A DNA stretch of 64,000 nucleotides from CAWAMR01 sp963783095 (GCA_963783095.1 CAWAMR010000001.1:62001-126000), one strand, 5' to 3'. Shown: positions 28,407 to 40,453, counted from the first letter of the stretch. Notes: generated from the sequence alone by a model not told the origin. Numbers and translations: made by a program.

Positions 28407-30384
28407 ATGAGTGGATTCTTCTCCCGTTGGTCGGGTACGAGCGACATCTTCACCCGGCCCGTTCGCGAGGTGCGAAGAACTCATTTGCGCTTGGAAGAGT
28501 TGGAAAGCCGGGACGTGCCGGCGATCCTGTACGTGACGTCGCTAGCCGATGTCGCCGCTGGCCCTGGTGAGCTACGTACCCAGATCGCAGCAGCGGTGGC
28601 GGGCGACACCGTGGAGTTCAGCAGCAGTCTTGGGGGAGGGACAGTTGATCTGACGGGCGGGCAACTTGACATCCCGGATAGCATCACCGTCAGGAATGCA
28701 CCCGGATCCGCTCCGGTCACCATTGATGCAGAAGGCAACAGCAGAGTCTTCGATGTTACCACAGCCAATACTACGTTTTATCTGCTCGGAATCACGGCTG
28801 AAAATGGCAAGACCAATGGGACCGGTGGTGGGATCAACACCGTCAGCAACACCGACAATCTGTTTGTAACCGATTGCACAATCACCGATTGTGATGCCGG
28901 AGGCAATGGTGGTGGGATTTTTGCCGATAATAGCCTGACGATGGTCGGTTCAACCGTCTCCGACAATTCCTCCGGCAATCGTGGCGGCGGGATGAGAATC
29001 ATTGGCAACGGCACGGTAGAAACCAGCACGATCACAGGGAACACCGCCGCCATCAACGGAGGTGGGATCAATACTCTGGGCACGTTGTACCTTTCACAAA
29101 GTAACATCTCTTACAACTCGTGTGGATCGGACGGAGGAGGTGTTCGCGACGCCACCGGTACTGGCTACCTCACAGCGGTGAATTGCACTTTCTACAAGAA
29201 TTCGGCAGGACTCAGCGGCGGAGGACTATCGCTCCATGCCTATGGAGACCAGCATTTGACCAATGATACCATCGTTTCCAACACCGCCAACGGCGGGGGC
29301 GGGGGCGGGGGCATCTACATTACACCTTACGACACAACCCTTGGGCTCACCATCCAGGGCTTCTTGATCAACGACATTGTTTCTGACAATATCGACACGA
29401 CAGGTCAAGGTCCGAACATTTTACAAGCGGCAAATGCCTATCTCTATGCATACAACTGCGATATCGACAATAACACAGGTATCACGGGCTATAGCGGTGC
29501 GAGCGCCGGTACGATCGCCGCGGAGCCGAATCTTGGCCCGTTGCAGAACAATGGCGGCCCCACCGATACCAAGATGCCGATGCCCCAAAGCCCCGTCATC
29601 AATGCGGGCACAAACGTCGGCGGTCCCAATGTCGATCAGCGCGGCGTTCCCCGTCCGCAAGGCGGTCTTTGGGATATTGGTGCTGTCGAAGTTCGCGGGT
29701 ATGCTCTCACCATCGTGAGCGGTAATAACCAGAGCGTCCCGGAAAACGAACTATTTGCTCCGCTGGTAGTCCAGATCATTTCGCCGGATCTGGGTGTATT
29801 GTCCAATGTTAACGTGACCTGGCAGGTGAACACGGCGGCCAACGGGGCCACCGGCATCCCGCAAACACCGCTGACTGTGGCCACGGACAGTAACGGTGAA
29901 GCATCGCTGATACTGCTTGCTGACGGCCGCACCGGCACTTTCACCGTGGACGCTTCGGCTTTCATCCCCTTTGACTTTACGGGAAGACAGGAGGTAATTT
30001 TTACGGAGCACATCATTGATTCCGCTCACACCATGGAATTTGCGGAACAGCCTCAAGCCATCCTTCGCAGGACAGGCCCAGACCGTGACCATCCTAGCAT
30101 TGAATTCACAGGACAAAGTCGCCCTGGACTTTAATGGACCCAAGTTCCCGGTGATATTGGAACTGGTCGATTCACAGGGTAATGTGGTACAGAATCTCGG
30201 AACATCCGATCCGGTTGACGGGGTAATCACGTTCAACAATATCGTCCTGAACACGGTGGGTGCAGGATACCAATTCAAAGTAATCTGTACGGAACTAAAC
30301 GGAATCGGGGACGTTTCGTATATCGACTCGATTCCATTCGATGTGGATGCGGATCAGCCGTTCACAGGCCGAAGGACCACGTAG
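28407..30384 (+). CDS. Surface right-handed beta-helix protein 1 (one frameshift)
   Basis: ATG 28407 follows GGCAGGGA. The N-terminus is MSGFFSRWSG followed by the planctomycete surface signature LRLEELESRDVPA. A pectate-lyase-like beta-helix runs through most of the protein, with repeated NGGGI and SxISxN units (GGGINTVSNTDN, GNGGGIFADNSL). A conserved module ends the helix (PQSPVINAGTNVGGPNVDQR, RPQGGLWDIGAVE). An Ig-like domain region follows (QTPLTVATDSNGEASLIL). The frame shifts near 30055; the rest (FAGQAQTVTILALNSQDKV) continues to TAG 30384. Exported, probably cell-surface. Gene 2 directly downstream is a paralogue. Confidence 0.82.
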
Positions 30385-30544
30385 TCGCAAGTTCGGGGTG
30401 GATTGGCCTCTTCCCTTCGAACTTGGGCCGATGAACGGGGTGAGATCATCCCCCGGAACCCGCATTCTCCACGTCCAGAATCCCAAATGACAAGTTTCTT
30501 CAGAAAATTTCCTTGCTTTCTAAAAAAAACTCAATGCACGTGCC

Positions 30545-30591
30545 GTTGCGAACCGATTAATCCTCCTGATCGATACGATCACGATGTGCCA
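30545..30591 (+). promoter_or_regulatory. Conserved leader shared by beta-helix genes 1 and 2 (copy 2)
   Basis: Near-identical to 28312-28358 (45 of 47 bases). It sits 53 bases before the gene 2 start. Confidence 0.55.
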
Positions 30592-30644
30592 GTGTGTACC
30601 CTGGGCTGGGCTACAAAGGTCTTTCAGACAAAGGCAGAAAGCTT

Positions 30645-32600
30645 ATGAGCAAGCTTTTCTCCCGATGGTTCGGTTCGAGCGACAAGTCCAATCCGATGGT
30701 TCGCGTGCAACGGCCCGTTCATCTGCAATTGGAAGAACTGGAAAATCGGGATGTCCCGGCGATTTTGTACGTTACATCGCTGGCAGATGTCGCCGGCGGC
30801 CCAGGTGAACTTCGCGCCGAGTGCGCACTGGCAGCGTCAGGAGACACGGTCAGATTCATTGGTTCCTTGTCGGGAGGCACAGTTCAGCTTACGGGCGGTG
30901 AAATCGACCTCAACGCCAGCATAACGATCGAGAGTACACCGGGAGCAGGGCTGGTCACGATCGATGCCCAAAAGAACAGTAGAGTTTTCAGCATCACGCA
31001 ACCCAATACTACTTGTTATTTCACAGCTCTGGACATTGAAAACGGTAAGGTCACCGGCAACGGTGCCGGCATCAATACTACCAGTAACAGCGACAATGTT
31101 TTTGTGACCAACTCGCTGATTACAGGCTGCAACGCGACGGGTAACGGTGGTGGGATATATGCCCAGAACAGCTTGACGATGGTTAGCTCTTCGGTGACCA
31201 ACAATTATGCCGCCGGCCATGGTGGCGGGATCGCCATGGACGGCGCGGGAACCATTGCAACCAGCACCATTTCGGGGAACAATTCGGGTACCACAAATGG
31301 GGGTGGAATATGGTGCAGTAATTACCTGGGAATCACCCAGAGTACCATTGCTTATAACACCGCAGCAGGTGCTGGCGGTGGAATTCGTTGTGCCGGTGCC
31401 GCTGCTTCGCTCACCATAGTGAACTGCACTTTTTACAAGAATACGGCGACCGGCAACGGCGGTGCCATCTCAATCGACGGTTATGGTACCGATTCCTTGA
31501 CCAACAACACGATCGTATCCAACAGTGCTTTGGGCTCGGGAGGCGGCATCAATCTGAACCTCTACGGCACCACCAACAATTTAACCTTATATGGCTACCT
31601 GACGAACGATATCGTCTCGGACAATAACGCACCAACCGGTCCCAACGCATATGGGACAATGCGGCTCATCAATTGCGATGTTACCAACAACGCAGGTATT
31701 GCCTATCTCGGCGGCAGCGTTGCCAATATCAATGCAGCACCCGACCTTGGCACTTTGCGGAATAATGGCGGCCTGACCGAAACCTTGATGCCCCAGCTGG
31801 GCAGTCCGGTCATTAATGCAGGCACAAACGTCGGTGCTCCCAACGTCGATCAGCGCGGTGTTCCTCGTCCGCAAGGAGGTTTTTGGGACATTGGGGCTGT
31901 CGAAGTTCGCGGATTTGGACTGACCATTGTGAGCGGAAACTTCCAGTCCACGCCGGAAAACCAGCTTTTCCCGCTTCCTCTTGTGGTCCAGATCATTTCG
32001 CCCGATCTGGGAGTGCTCCCGAATAATACGGTGACATGGAAGATCAATGTCGCAGCCAACGGAGCAACCGGCATACCCCAAACACCACTGACGGTAACAA
32101 CCGACAGCAACGGCGAGGCACAGTTGATCCTCAAGGCGGATTCCGAAGTCGGTGTGTTCACCGTGGACGCCTCGACCTTTATCCCCTTCGACTTTACCGG
32201 GAAACAGCAAGTCTTCTTTACGTTGCGAATCGTCGATTCTGCCCACACCATGGAATTTGCCGAACAGCCGCTCGCCGTGCTTGCAGGCCAGTCCCAGACG
32301 GTGACCATCCTGGCCTTGAATTCCCAGGACAAGGTTGCCTTGAACTTCAATGGTCCGAAGTTTCCCGTGATACTGGAACTGATCGATGCACAGGGTAATG
32401 TGGTACAGACAATTGGAACCTCCGACGGGGTTGACGGCGTGGTGACATTTAACAATGTCGTGCTGGACACGGTCGGTGCCGGTTACCAATTCAGGGCGAT
32501 TGCCACCGAATTATCCGGGATTGGGGATGTGCCTTACATCGATTCGATCCCGTTTGATGTCGATGCGGATGAGCCGTTCACGGGCCGTCGGACCACGTGA
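30645..32600 (+). CDS. Surface right-handed beta-helix protein 2
   Basis: ATG 30645; 651 residues, intact. Same layout as gene 1: MSKLFSRWFGSS, then the LQLEELENRDVPA signature, beta-helix repeats (GNGGGIYAQNSLTMVSSSV, GTTNGGGIWCSNYLG), the capping module (GSPVINAGTNVGAPNVDQRG, RPQGGFWDIGAVE), and the Ig-like tail that ends FDVDADEPFTGRRTT. It therefore shows what the frameshifted gene 1 should look like. Likely a secreted or surface-exposed adhesion or glycan-binding protein; the beta-helix fold is also found in polysaccharide lyases, but no catalytic residues are identifiable. Confidence 0.88.
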   Translation: MSKLFSRWFGSSDKSNPMVRVQRPVHLQLEELENRDVPAILYVTSLADVAGGPGELRAECALAASGDTVRFIGSLSGGTVQLTGGEIDLNASITIESTPGAGLVTIDAQKNSRVFSITQPNTTCYFTALDIENGKVTGNGAGINTTSNSDNVFVTNSLITGCNATGNGGGIYAQNSLTMVSSSVTNNYAAGHGGGIAMDGAGTIATSTISGNNSGTTNGGGIWCSNYLGITQSTIAYNTAAGAGGGIRCAGAAASLTIVNCTFYKNTATGNGGAISIDGYGTDSLTNNTIVSNSALGSGGGINLNLYGTTNNLTLYGYLTNDIVSDNNAPTGPNAYGTMRLINCDVTNNAGIAYLGGSVANINAAPDLGTLRNNGGLTETLMPQLGSPVINAGTNVGAPNVDQRGVPRPQGGFWDIGAVEVRGFGLTIVSGNFQSTPENQLFPLPLVVQIISPDLGVLPNNTVTWKINVAANGATGIPQTPLTVTTDSNGEAQLILKADSEVGVFTVDASTFIPFDFTGKQQVFFTLRIVDSAHTMEFAEQPLAVLAGQSQTVTILALNSQDKVALNFNGPKFPVILELIDAQGNVVQTIGTSDGVDGVVTFNNVVLDTVGAGYQFRAIATELSGIGDVPYIDSIPFDVDADEPFTGRRTT

Positions 32601-32752
32601 GAACATAACTTTCGAGCGAACTGGTTTCGACTTGAAAGCGGAGCGGACGCAATTGCGAAGTGACATCGCCCTCGCCCAAAGCGCCACCGGGTGTGGTGTT
32701 TAGCGACAATACAGCCGACCGGTGGAAGTCCCGGCCGACGAGGAGGCAAGAC

Positions 32753-33980
32753 ATGAGTCGATTTTTTTCCAAATGGTTCGGAAATGCAAGGCCCTCCAGC
32801 CCGAACGCGCGACCCAGAAAACGCACAGCTGCGAGTCGAAGCACTGGAAGAGCGCACCGTCCCGGCAACACTTCAGGTAACCTCTCTGCTGGACAACGGC
32901 AGTAGCGGCACATTGCGGTCAGAGATTGCCCTGGCCAAGTCCGGCGACACGATCGATATCACCGTCCCAGGGACGATCACTCTCAATGCGGGACTGGACC
33001 AACTCGTCGTCAACAATAACCTGACGATCGTGGGTTTGGGCGCAAGTGAAGATACGATCACTGCGAGTTTTAAGACACGGGTCTTCGATGTCGGTGCCGC
33101 CAATGTTACCCTGAATCTTTCAGGACTGACGATCACGGGCGGTCGAACTGCGGGGGCCGGTAGAGTGACAGGGGATGGTGGAGCAATTGACGCTCAACAG
33201 GCAGGGGATACGGTCAATATCAACAACTGCGTCATATCCGGTTCGGCCGCGACCAAGGCCGGCGGCGGAATCAACGCCATCAACGTATCGATCACCAACT
33301 CGACGATTTCCGGTAATAGCGCAGGTAACGGCGGCGGCGGCGTGGTGGCGCAAAACGCCGTCATCGACAACAGCACCATTTCGGGCAACACCGCAGGAAC
33401 AAATGGCGGCGGCGTCGCAAGCATCTCAAAGATCACGGTCGTCAACAGCACCATTTCGGGAAACACCGCCAGCGGGTCCGGCGGAGGGATTTCGATGCAG
33501 AATGAAAGCAACGCGGCCGGCTCCATTCTCGATGACGATACGATTGCCGACAACACCAGCAAAGCCGGCGGAGGCGGCATCTGGGTTGCAACCTATGTTT
33601 ACCTGACCATGAACAACACCATCATCGCCGACAATACCGACCTCTCCAAGAAAGCTCCAGACATCCTGGGGACGGTGACGGCGGCGAACAACTGCCTGGT
33701 GCTCAGCAAGACCGGCGTTACTTTCCTGGGCAATACGTCGAGCGACATTTTCAACAAAGATCCACAACTTCAAACATTGCAAAACAATGGCGGCCCAACG
33801 CAGACCATGGCTCTCGCGTCCACCAGTCCTGCCATCAATGCCGGCAATAACACGCTGATCCCGACGAGTGTCACCAAAGATCAGCGTGGCGACACTCGCA
33901 TCGTCGGTGCTGAGGTAGACATCGGAGCGTATGAAAGCCAGACGGCAACCACGACTTCGACCGGCAGCACTACCAGTTAG
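32753..33980 (+). CDS. Surface right-handed beta-helix protein 3 (one frameshift near the start)
   Basis: ATG 32753 follows GAGGAGGCAAGAC, a strong ribosome binding site. MSRFFSKWFGNARPS is read in one frame; near 32815 it shifts and continues with LRVEALEERTVPATLQVTSL, the surface signature. The helix has dense NGGGI-type turns (TISGNSAGNGGGGVVAQN, NSTISGNTASGSGGGISMQN). The cap matches genes 1 and 2 (SPAINAGNNTLIPT, DIGAYESQ). It lacks the Ig-like C-terminal domain of its neighbours and ends in a threonine/serine-rich tail, so it is a shorter, more diverged paralogue. It lacks the shared 47-base leader. Confidence 0.82.
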
Positions 33981-34013
33981 CTCAACCACGACCAAGTCGT
34001 AGTATGAAGCGAA

Positions 34014-34063
34014 CGAATAAACCCCAGAGGATGCGCCTGCCGACGTCATCTGGGGTTTATTCG
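34014..34063. terminator. Terminator between convergent genes
   Basis: CGAATAAACCCCAGA (34014-34028) pairs perfectly with TCTGGGGTTTATTCG (34049-34063). It lies between the plus-strand beta-helix gene 3 and the minus-strand YdjY-domain gene and may work in both directions. Confidence 0.75.
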
Positions 34064-34129
34064 GTTGGCCGAAGCAAACCAGCACGCCGCACAGCGCGTG
34101 CGGACTACAGTTGTGAGAGCCGGCTCAGG

Positions 34130-35936
34130 TTACGGCACCTGGATAATCAGCTTTACTTCCGTCCCTTCTTTGGGCAGTAACTTTTCATTGCTTTCCAGTT
34201 TTAGAACGGACTCGTCCTTCATCGTCCACTGGCTCTGGAAGATGCAGCAATCAGTTACCGGGAACAATGAAATCAAGGTTCCGGTCAGATCGGCACCAAA
34301 CACTTTGTCATCCTTCTCCGGGTCGGGCTGCTTTTCGATCGACCCTGTGTAAAGCCATTTCAGCTCGGGCACTTGTTTGCCGCCCGGTAACACCAAACAT
34401 TTTTCAAGAGGGAACCTCGTCGCTTTACCATTCACGATCATTACCAGGAAGATTTTGACTTCGGGACCTTGCGCTTTGGCATCTTCGCCATAGGCAGGTT
34501 TACCCGGTTTAAGACCCAGCTCCAGCATCGCTTTGTTCAGGTCGCTGGGCTTGAACCCTTTGAAGGTCACGAGCGTTTCATGCGCTTTTTGTCCTCTGGG
34601 TGAAGGCGAGGTCGCGATGACTTCCACGGGATATTTCTGATCGAATTGCGGCAACTTGCGGGGGGCAATGGCACAAGTCATCGTGACGGTTCTTGCGGCC
34701 TTATCGACGATCATCGCCTTGGGATCGCAAGGCTCCTCCGGTAAAGTCTTGACACTTACCTTGGGGCCGGGAACTTTCGGTTTACTGACGATGGTCTTGG
34801 GATCGCCTGCTGCTTTCTTTTTCCTCGGCAGGGGAACGAGCGCTGCCAACTCCGCATCCATGTAGAGATCGGAACTTCCCATGCGATTCTTCACGATCAG
34901 AGCGACGACGTTTCGACCGGGTTTGAGCCTTCATCGGCAGTTCGACTTCACGGTTCCAGTAGGCGAATTCGTGATCCAGCTCCGGATCCTTATCGACCAT
35001 TACCCCATTGAGATAAGCGACGGCGTGGTCGTCGCTGGCGATGTTTAGCTGAAAGGTGACGCCCTTGGTTTGCAGAAGCTCCGCGGGAATTTCGATGGTC
35101 CGGCGAAAGAAAAAATCTTCGCCTTGTTCGGAGATTTCCGTTCCTTTGCGGTTCTTGATCTCATCCTCGCCGTAGCCGATCGGAGACTTCCCTTGCCGCC
35201 ATCCGGCATCGTTGAAATCGAGTCTGGTCCAGTCCTGACCATTGACTTTCGCCTTCTTGACCGGCAAGAACTTCCAACCCGGCGTACTTTCGGGCAGCAA
35301 CTTGACGGTTTTGAATTCCGCTTCATCCCCATCGGCTCCCCAGCCGACAAAATCCTTCTTGGGGTTGTAGTCCTGTTTTTTTAGACTGGCTCGCATCCGT
35401 TGGAGTTTGCCTTTGCGTTCGTGCAGCTTATTCTTGTCGCCGTCGGCAAAACAGGGAACGATCACTTCTTCCCCTTTGTGAATTTTCGCAACTGCTTCGG
35501 CAAGCTTATCGACCTCGCCGACGAAAGTTCGCAGTAAGAACGGCTCGCCGTGCGACATCCCGAACCACTCGCCCTCCTGATAGCACTGATACCAGTAGCC
35601 GCCGATGCAGGTCTCGCTCGACCCTTCTTTGAGCATGAAGACTGCTTTCTTGCCGATCTCGGCCCACTCCATGACGGCTTTCCATTCGCGTTCGTGAAAG
35701 CCTTTCTTGCCGATGTTGTGCTTGATCTCGTTTTTGGGATAATTCCCCTTGAGATCGGAGACTTTCTTGAAGATCAACAGGTTCTTATCCTTGTTGATAC
35801 GGGTCAGTTCCATCACGACGATGTTGCTCGATTCGGCAACGCATCGACCGAGGGTATAAGGAATCTCGATGTATCCGTGCGCCGGTCTCAGGCTGAAACC
35901 GAGGGCGATGAACAGGGGTAACCAAAGGTTGCGCAT
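34130..35936 (-). CDS. Exported protein with galactose-binding-like and YdjY domains (one frameshift)
   Basis: ATG 35936 starts a signal peptide (LWLPLFIALGFSLRPAHG); the earlier ATG (35993) would add residues unlike a signal. The N-terminal domain (VAESSNIVVMELTRI) is followed by a jelly-roll segment typical of galactose-binding-like folds in planctomycetes: WTRLDFNDAGWRQGKSPIGY and FFFRRTIEIPAELL, then ASDDHAVAYLNGVMVDKD. The frame changes near 34925-34935. The C-terminal half (EEPCDPKAMIVDKAARTVTM, then QKAHETLVTFKGFKPSDLNK) matches the YdjY domain, a periplasmic domain of unknown function. About 600 residues in all. No operon partner is visible; SDR gene is divergent. Confidence 0.75.
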
Positions 35937-36080
35937 GGCCTCACTTGGGGTTGCGCCTCTGGCGGGAGAATCCAGACCGCTTGTGGGAGACAAACCAAAA
36001 CACTATCGTAACGTGTCTTCACGAATAATTCATCCCGGATTGCCCAATAGTTACAGATCATCTCAGATCGCGAGATCCCT

Positions 36081-36839
36081 ATGAATCATCGCAAAGTCGC
36101 TCTCGTAACGGGGAGCGGAAAACGCCGAGTCGGTCGATCCGTAGCGGAAGCGTTGGCAGCGCAAGGGTATGCTCTTGCTCTTCACTATCGAACTTCCGCT
36201 ATCGAGGCGGCACAGACAGTGGCATCGTTCCAGGAACAACGTGTGGAAGCAGCAGCATTTCCCGCCGATTTGAGCAACGAGCATGAAGTGCGGACGATGG
36301 TGTCGCAAATTCTCGAACGCTGGGGCCGGATTGATGTTTTGGTGAATGCCGCAGCGATTTGGAAGCAGAAACAACTTGAAGAGATTCGTGCCGATGATGT
36401 TCGAGAGCATTTTGAGATCAACACTCTGGGGACATTCCTGTGCTGTCAACAGGCCGGGTTGGCGATGGTTGGGCAGATGGAAGGGGGGTTGATCGTGAAC
36501 GTCGGCGACTGGGCGGAGGTGCGACCCTACCTGAATTATGCCGCCTATTTCCCTTCCAAGGGAGCTGTCTCGACGATGACGCGCAGCTTGGCAGTGGAAT
36601 TTGCTCACCGCAATCCGCGCATTCGGGTCAATTGCATTTTGCCCGGCCCCGTGATGTTGCCCGAGGATCTCTCCGAAGTCGAGAGGCAACGTGCGATCGA
36701 CGGGACATTGGTGAAACGAGAAGGAAGTCCCGATCACGTGGCGCAAGCGGTATTGTCGTTCATCGACAACGATTTCATTACGGGCGTTTGTCTTCCGGTG
36801 GACGGCGGAAGGACCATTTGCTCAGATGGATTCACTTGA
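36081..36839 (+). CDS. Short-chain dehydrogenase/reductase (SDR) family oxidoreductase
   Basis: 252 residues, intact. NAD(P)-binding motif: VALVTGSGKRRVGRSVAEAL (TGxxxRxG), with LALHYRTS suggesting NADPH preference through the arginine after the second strand. Then LVNAAAIW (the NNAG-like motif) and an active-site YFPSK (YxxxK). The expected catalytic serine position reads VNVGDWAEVRPY, so the serine appears replaced; pteridine-reductase-like members of the family show similar changes. C-terminal cofactor-domain end: FITGVCLPVDGGRTI. Substrate unknown; pteridine reductase or FabG-like roles are possible. Confidence 0.88.
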   Translation: MNHRKVALVTGSGKRRVGRSVAEALAAQGYALALHYRTSAIEAAQTVASFQEQRVEAAAFPADLSNEHEVRTMVSQILERWGRIDVLVNAAAIWKQKQLEEIRADDVREHFEINTLGTFLCCQQAGLAMVGQMEGGLIVNVGDWAEVRPYLNYAAYFPSKGAVSTMTRSLAVEFAHRNPRIRVNCILPGPVMLPEDLSEVERQRAIDGTLVKREGSPDHVAQAVLSFIDNDFITGVCLPVDGGRTICSDGFT

Positions 36840-39800
36840 TCTCCCTGGGTGGCGGGAGAAGTTCCCGCTCCGGAACTGGTACGGGCTTATCGAAGCGAAT
36901 CAAGGCCTTCGCTTCTTTGTAAGCCATCCAAACAATGAGATCGTCGGCGTTGGCGTTAGCGAGAGGATTCTTCTCGTCGGCGGGAATCGGCCTCATTTTG
37001 GCAACCGACTTGATCGCTAACTTGCGAGCCTCGGATTCATTGCCCTGCCGAAACAGGCTCATGGCCCGGTAGAACGAGCTCGTGACGTCTACGATGTTTC
37101 GCTCCGTTCCCGCAGTGAGACGGGATGCGGTGCTCAGCGCTGCGTTGGCCTCCACATAATGGCCGCAGCGGTATTCAGCCATTCCCAGGCACATCTGGAA
37201 ATACACCAGGTAATCATGGTTCTTGCCGAGTTCCACCGCACGCCGGGCGAGAACCAGCGCCGCCTCGTGGGTCTTGGCATCGGCTTGACGAAGGCAGCAG
37301 ATCTTGGCCGTCCGCTCCGCGGTCGTGGGGTCTTTCGTGCTCATCGCGAACTTGAGTGCCCGGTCGCAGGTAGCGGCGAGTTCCTTGTCCTGACCGTACC
37401 AGGCTTGCAGAGCGGCGAATTTCAGTAACGGCGGGAGGGCAGACTTGAGCAAAACCAAGGTTTCCATCTTGCTCACATCTACCCAAAACTGTGTGAATGC
37501 CTTTTGCTCTTCCGCAGGGAGCTTGGCCAGCGCTGTCGCGTCGCGGATGCCGGCCAAGTCACTGTCCTTCTGCCAGTGACTCAGAGACTGTGCAAGGAAC
37601 GGTTGATCCTCGCTGGATTCGGCCAGTTTGCTCCAGGTTATAAGTTCGGCCTTCAGCCAGTCGAGCGCCTGACCGCGGAGCTTTGCTTTCGCCGCGCCGT
37701 CGAGTGCCGGCTCATCCTTGCCTTGCCCGGCGGCGGCCAGGGCCGCGGCGCGGGCGGCGTTGTAGCGATGCTGCATGCGCGGGTCGTCGCCGAACTTGGG
37801 GTCGCTCGATAGTGCTTCTTCCCAAAGCTTGGTGGCGAAGGCAAATTTCTTGAAATCGTAGGCCGCCTTGATGATAACCAGCCGATCGGCGTCGTCGGCG
37901 GGCTTTTCCTCACCCCGAATCATGGCCGTCAATCTGGTCGTAAGGGCCAGTGCGGCCTCAGCCTCGCGATGCAGGATCTTGGCTTCCAGCCAATTATGAA
38001 GATGCAGCCCCCTGATCTCATCCGGTTCAATCGGGATATTTGGGAACTGTTTAAGCCAATCCGTCGACTTCTTCAGCCAGGCCTGCGCCGCCGCCAGCTT
38101 GCCGCGGCGATTTTCGACCAGCGCCAGCCAAAGCCAATTGAGAACAGCCCGGCCGAGCCTGGGGTCGGCTTTCAAACTCTTTTCGCACAGAACGGCCGCT
38201 TCATCGTATCGGCCGGCACGGTAGGCAAGCGCGGCCTGTTCGGTCAGCGACCAGAATGCCCAATTGTTTTGCTGGAGTTCAACTGCCGCCAACTGTTTGG
38301 GAAGCGCAAAGTCATTAACCGAGTCGGGAGCCAAGGTGCAGGCGCGGGCGACGTGGTAGGGCCTGATGCCGGGTTGTCCGCTGCGTTGCAGCATCTCAGG
38401 CGCAAATCTTGCGATAGCCGGGCCGATCTCCCGAAAGCAACAACACACAGGCGCACTCAAACCCATGTTCGCCGTCCTCCATCGGGTGCGCGGCGAACAT
38501 CCGAGCGTATTCTGCAGCAGCTGACTTCCAGTCTCCTCTAGCAGCAAAGCTCCGAGCCTCGACTGGGGAAATCTTGTGTCCTGAAACTGAAAACTCCATC
38601 GTTACTTTCGATTCGAAATTCTTCGCTCCGGTAATCGCAAGGTTGGTCGACTCCATCTTGACCAGCGCACCAACGGGAACTGTACGGGAGGTCCAAAACT
38701 TCGCTGTGGTCTGGGTGTCCAAGGTGCCGACTTTTCCTTTGAATCTCATGGTGGTCCAGGATGTCTCGTATTCTTTGTTGCCGACTTTAATTTTCTCGGT
38801 ACCACTGCCTAACTTTTGGGCTCCGAGTGGAAGGAAGCCCGTTTTCGTTGGGTCGTAGGGTTTAGTGAGGTCGATTTCGTGTTCGGGATATGGCATGAAC
38901 TGGTTGAACAAAATCCTGATCATCCGTATTCTGGCCGTTCGATCGGTCTTTGCGACAACCTCAATCCTGATCTTTCCGCCGAACTTCTGGCCGTTCGACA
39001 CCTGGTTCATCGTGTAATCGGCGAAGTCGCCCACCGTCGCTTTCTTGAAGGGGTTTTCTTCGGGTTCGGCAACCACCATCGGCGGTTTCTTCTCGATCGG
39101 CTTTTCGACTTCGGTGGGAAGCTGTTTTTTGGGCTGGGCGTTGTCGATGGAAGCATCGGGGATTGGCATCGGCTCCTGCTTTTCCACCAGGGCCGTGGGC
39201 TCGCTCTCGGGCGTCTTCGGGTTGGCCGGTGCCGGTCGGCCCCGGAAGATATGCGTTACCCTTGTCGTCTCCGTCAGCGTCAGGACCAGGAAGGGAAGCA
39301 ACAAAGCCGCGGCGACGGCCCATTTCCAGCGCCGCGAGCGCTGCGGCGTTCTGCGGAGGATGCGGGAGAAATTCTTGGCCTGGACCTGATGTTGCGCCTC
39401 GCATTCGGCGAGGACGTCGGCGAGTTCCCGGGCTGACTGGAAGCGGTCGTCGGGGTTCTTGGCGTGCAATTTGACAATGATGTCGCACAGCCATTTCGGC
39501 GTTTCGGGAACGATCTCCTGAATGGGACGTGCATCATCCTCGGCCACTCGCCCCAGCACGGCCAGCGTGGATGGTGCCTGAAATGGGGCGCAGCCGGTCA
39601 CCATCTGATAAAGCACGCTGCCCAGGCTGAACAGGTCGGCCCGCTGGTCGATGTCGTGCCCAAGAGCCTGTTCGGGAGCCATGAACATCGGCGTGCCGAT
39701 AATCTGGCCGCTCTGCGAAATGCTGGCATCGTCGCTGGCGCGGGCCAGACCGAAGTCGGTGATCTTGACCCGCTTGGGCGGGCCGTCTTCGATCAGAACA

Positions 39801-40453
39801 TTTCCCGGCTTGATGTCGCGGTGGATCAGGTTCTTCGCGTGGGCGGCAGCCAGCCCTTCAGCGATCTCCCGGCCGATCGATAATACCTCGGACACCTCGA
39901 GCGGACCGGTTCGCGCGAGTTTTTGCTGAAGCGTCTCGCCGGGAATAAACTCCATCACCAGATAGGGCAACGGTTGTTCCGCGACCTCGAATACCTGCAC
40001 CACGTTCTTGTGTCGAACCGCCGCCGATGTCCGCGCTTCTCGCACGAATCGTCGGCGCACGGTCGGAAGCATGGCAATTTGCCGGGCCATCACCTTGATG
40101 GCGACCACCCGCTGCAAACGGTCATCGAATGCGCGAAAGACGACCCCGCAGCCGCCACGACCGAGCACGTGGAGAATCTCGTAGTGCCCCAGTCGACCCA
40201 GCGAGTCGGGCAAGGTAGAAGGCTGCAAGAATTCGAAGGACTCTTCCTCATCGTGCTCGGACGGTTCGTCGCCAATCCTCGACAGGGTGGGAGGTTGGTG
40301 CGACGGTGTCGCAGGATTCTCCGCATCGGTCGTGGGGGTTCGCTCCAGCGTGACATCCGTTAATGCAGGCGGAACGATCGAGAGGGAGTCGAGGGCACCG
40401 GCCGGCCGGGAGGGGAGGTCTGTAGTCACATTGGGATCGTTGGGTTCGTTCAT
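36832..40453 (-). CDS. Receptor-like Ser/Thr protein kinase with TPR domain (kinase 4; one frameshift)
   Basis: ATG 40453 follows GAGGAC. Cytoplasmic kinase: LGRGGCGVVFRAFDDRLQRV, VAIKVM, HRDIKPGNVL, ITDFGLARA and MAPEQALG, all catalytic residues present. One membrane helix follows (WAVAAALLLPFLVLTLTET). The kinase frame ends after GYRKICA with a TGA at about 38396; one extra T there explains it, and EMLQRSGQPG and HVARACTLAPD continue the protein. The second half is helical TPR-like (RAGRYDEAAVLCEKSLKADP, LGMAEYRCGHYVEANAALS) and ends PPPREIK. Its TPR half is closely similar to that of kinase 2. Last gene of the kinase run. Confidence 0.82.
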
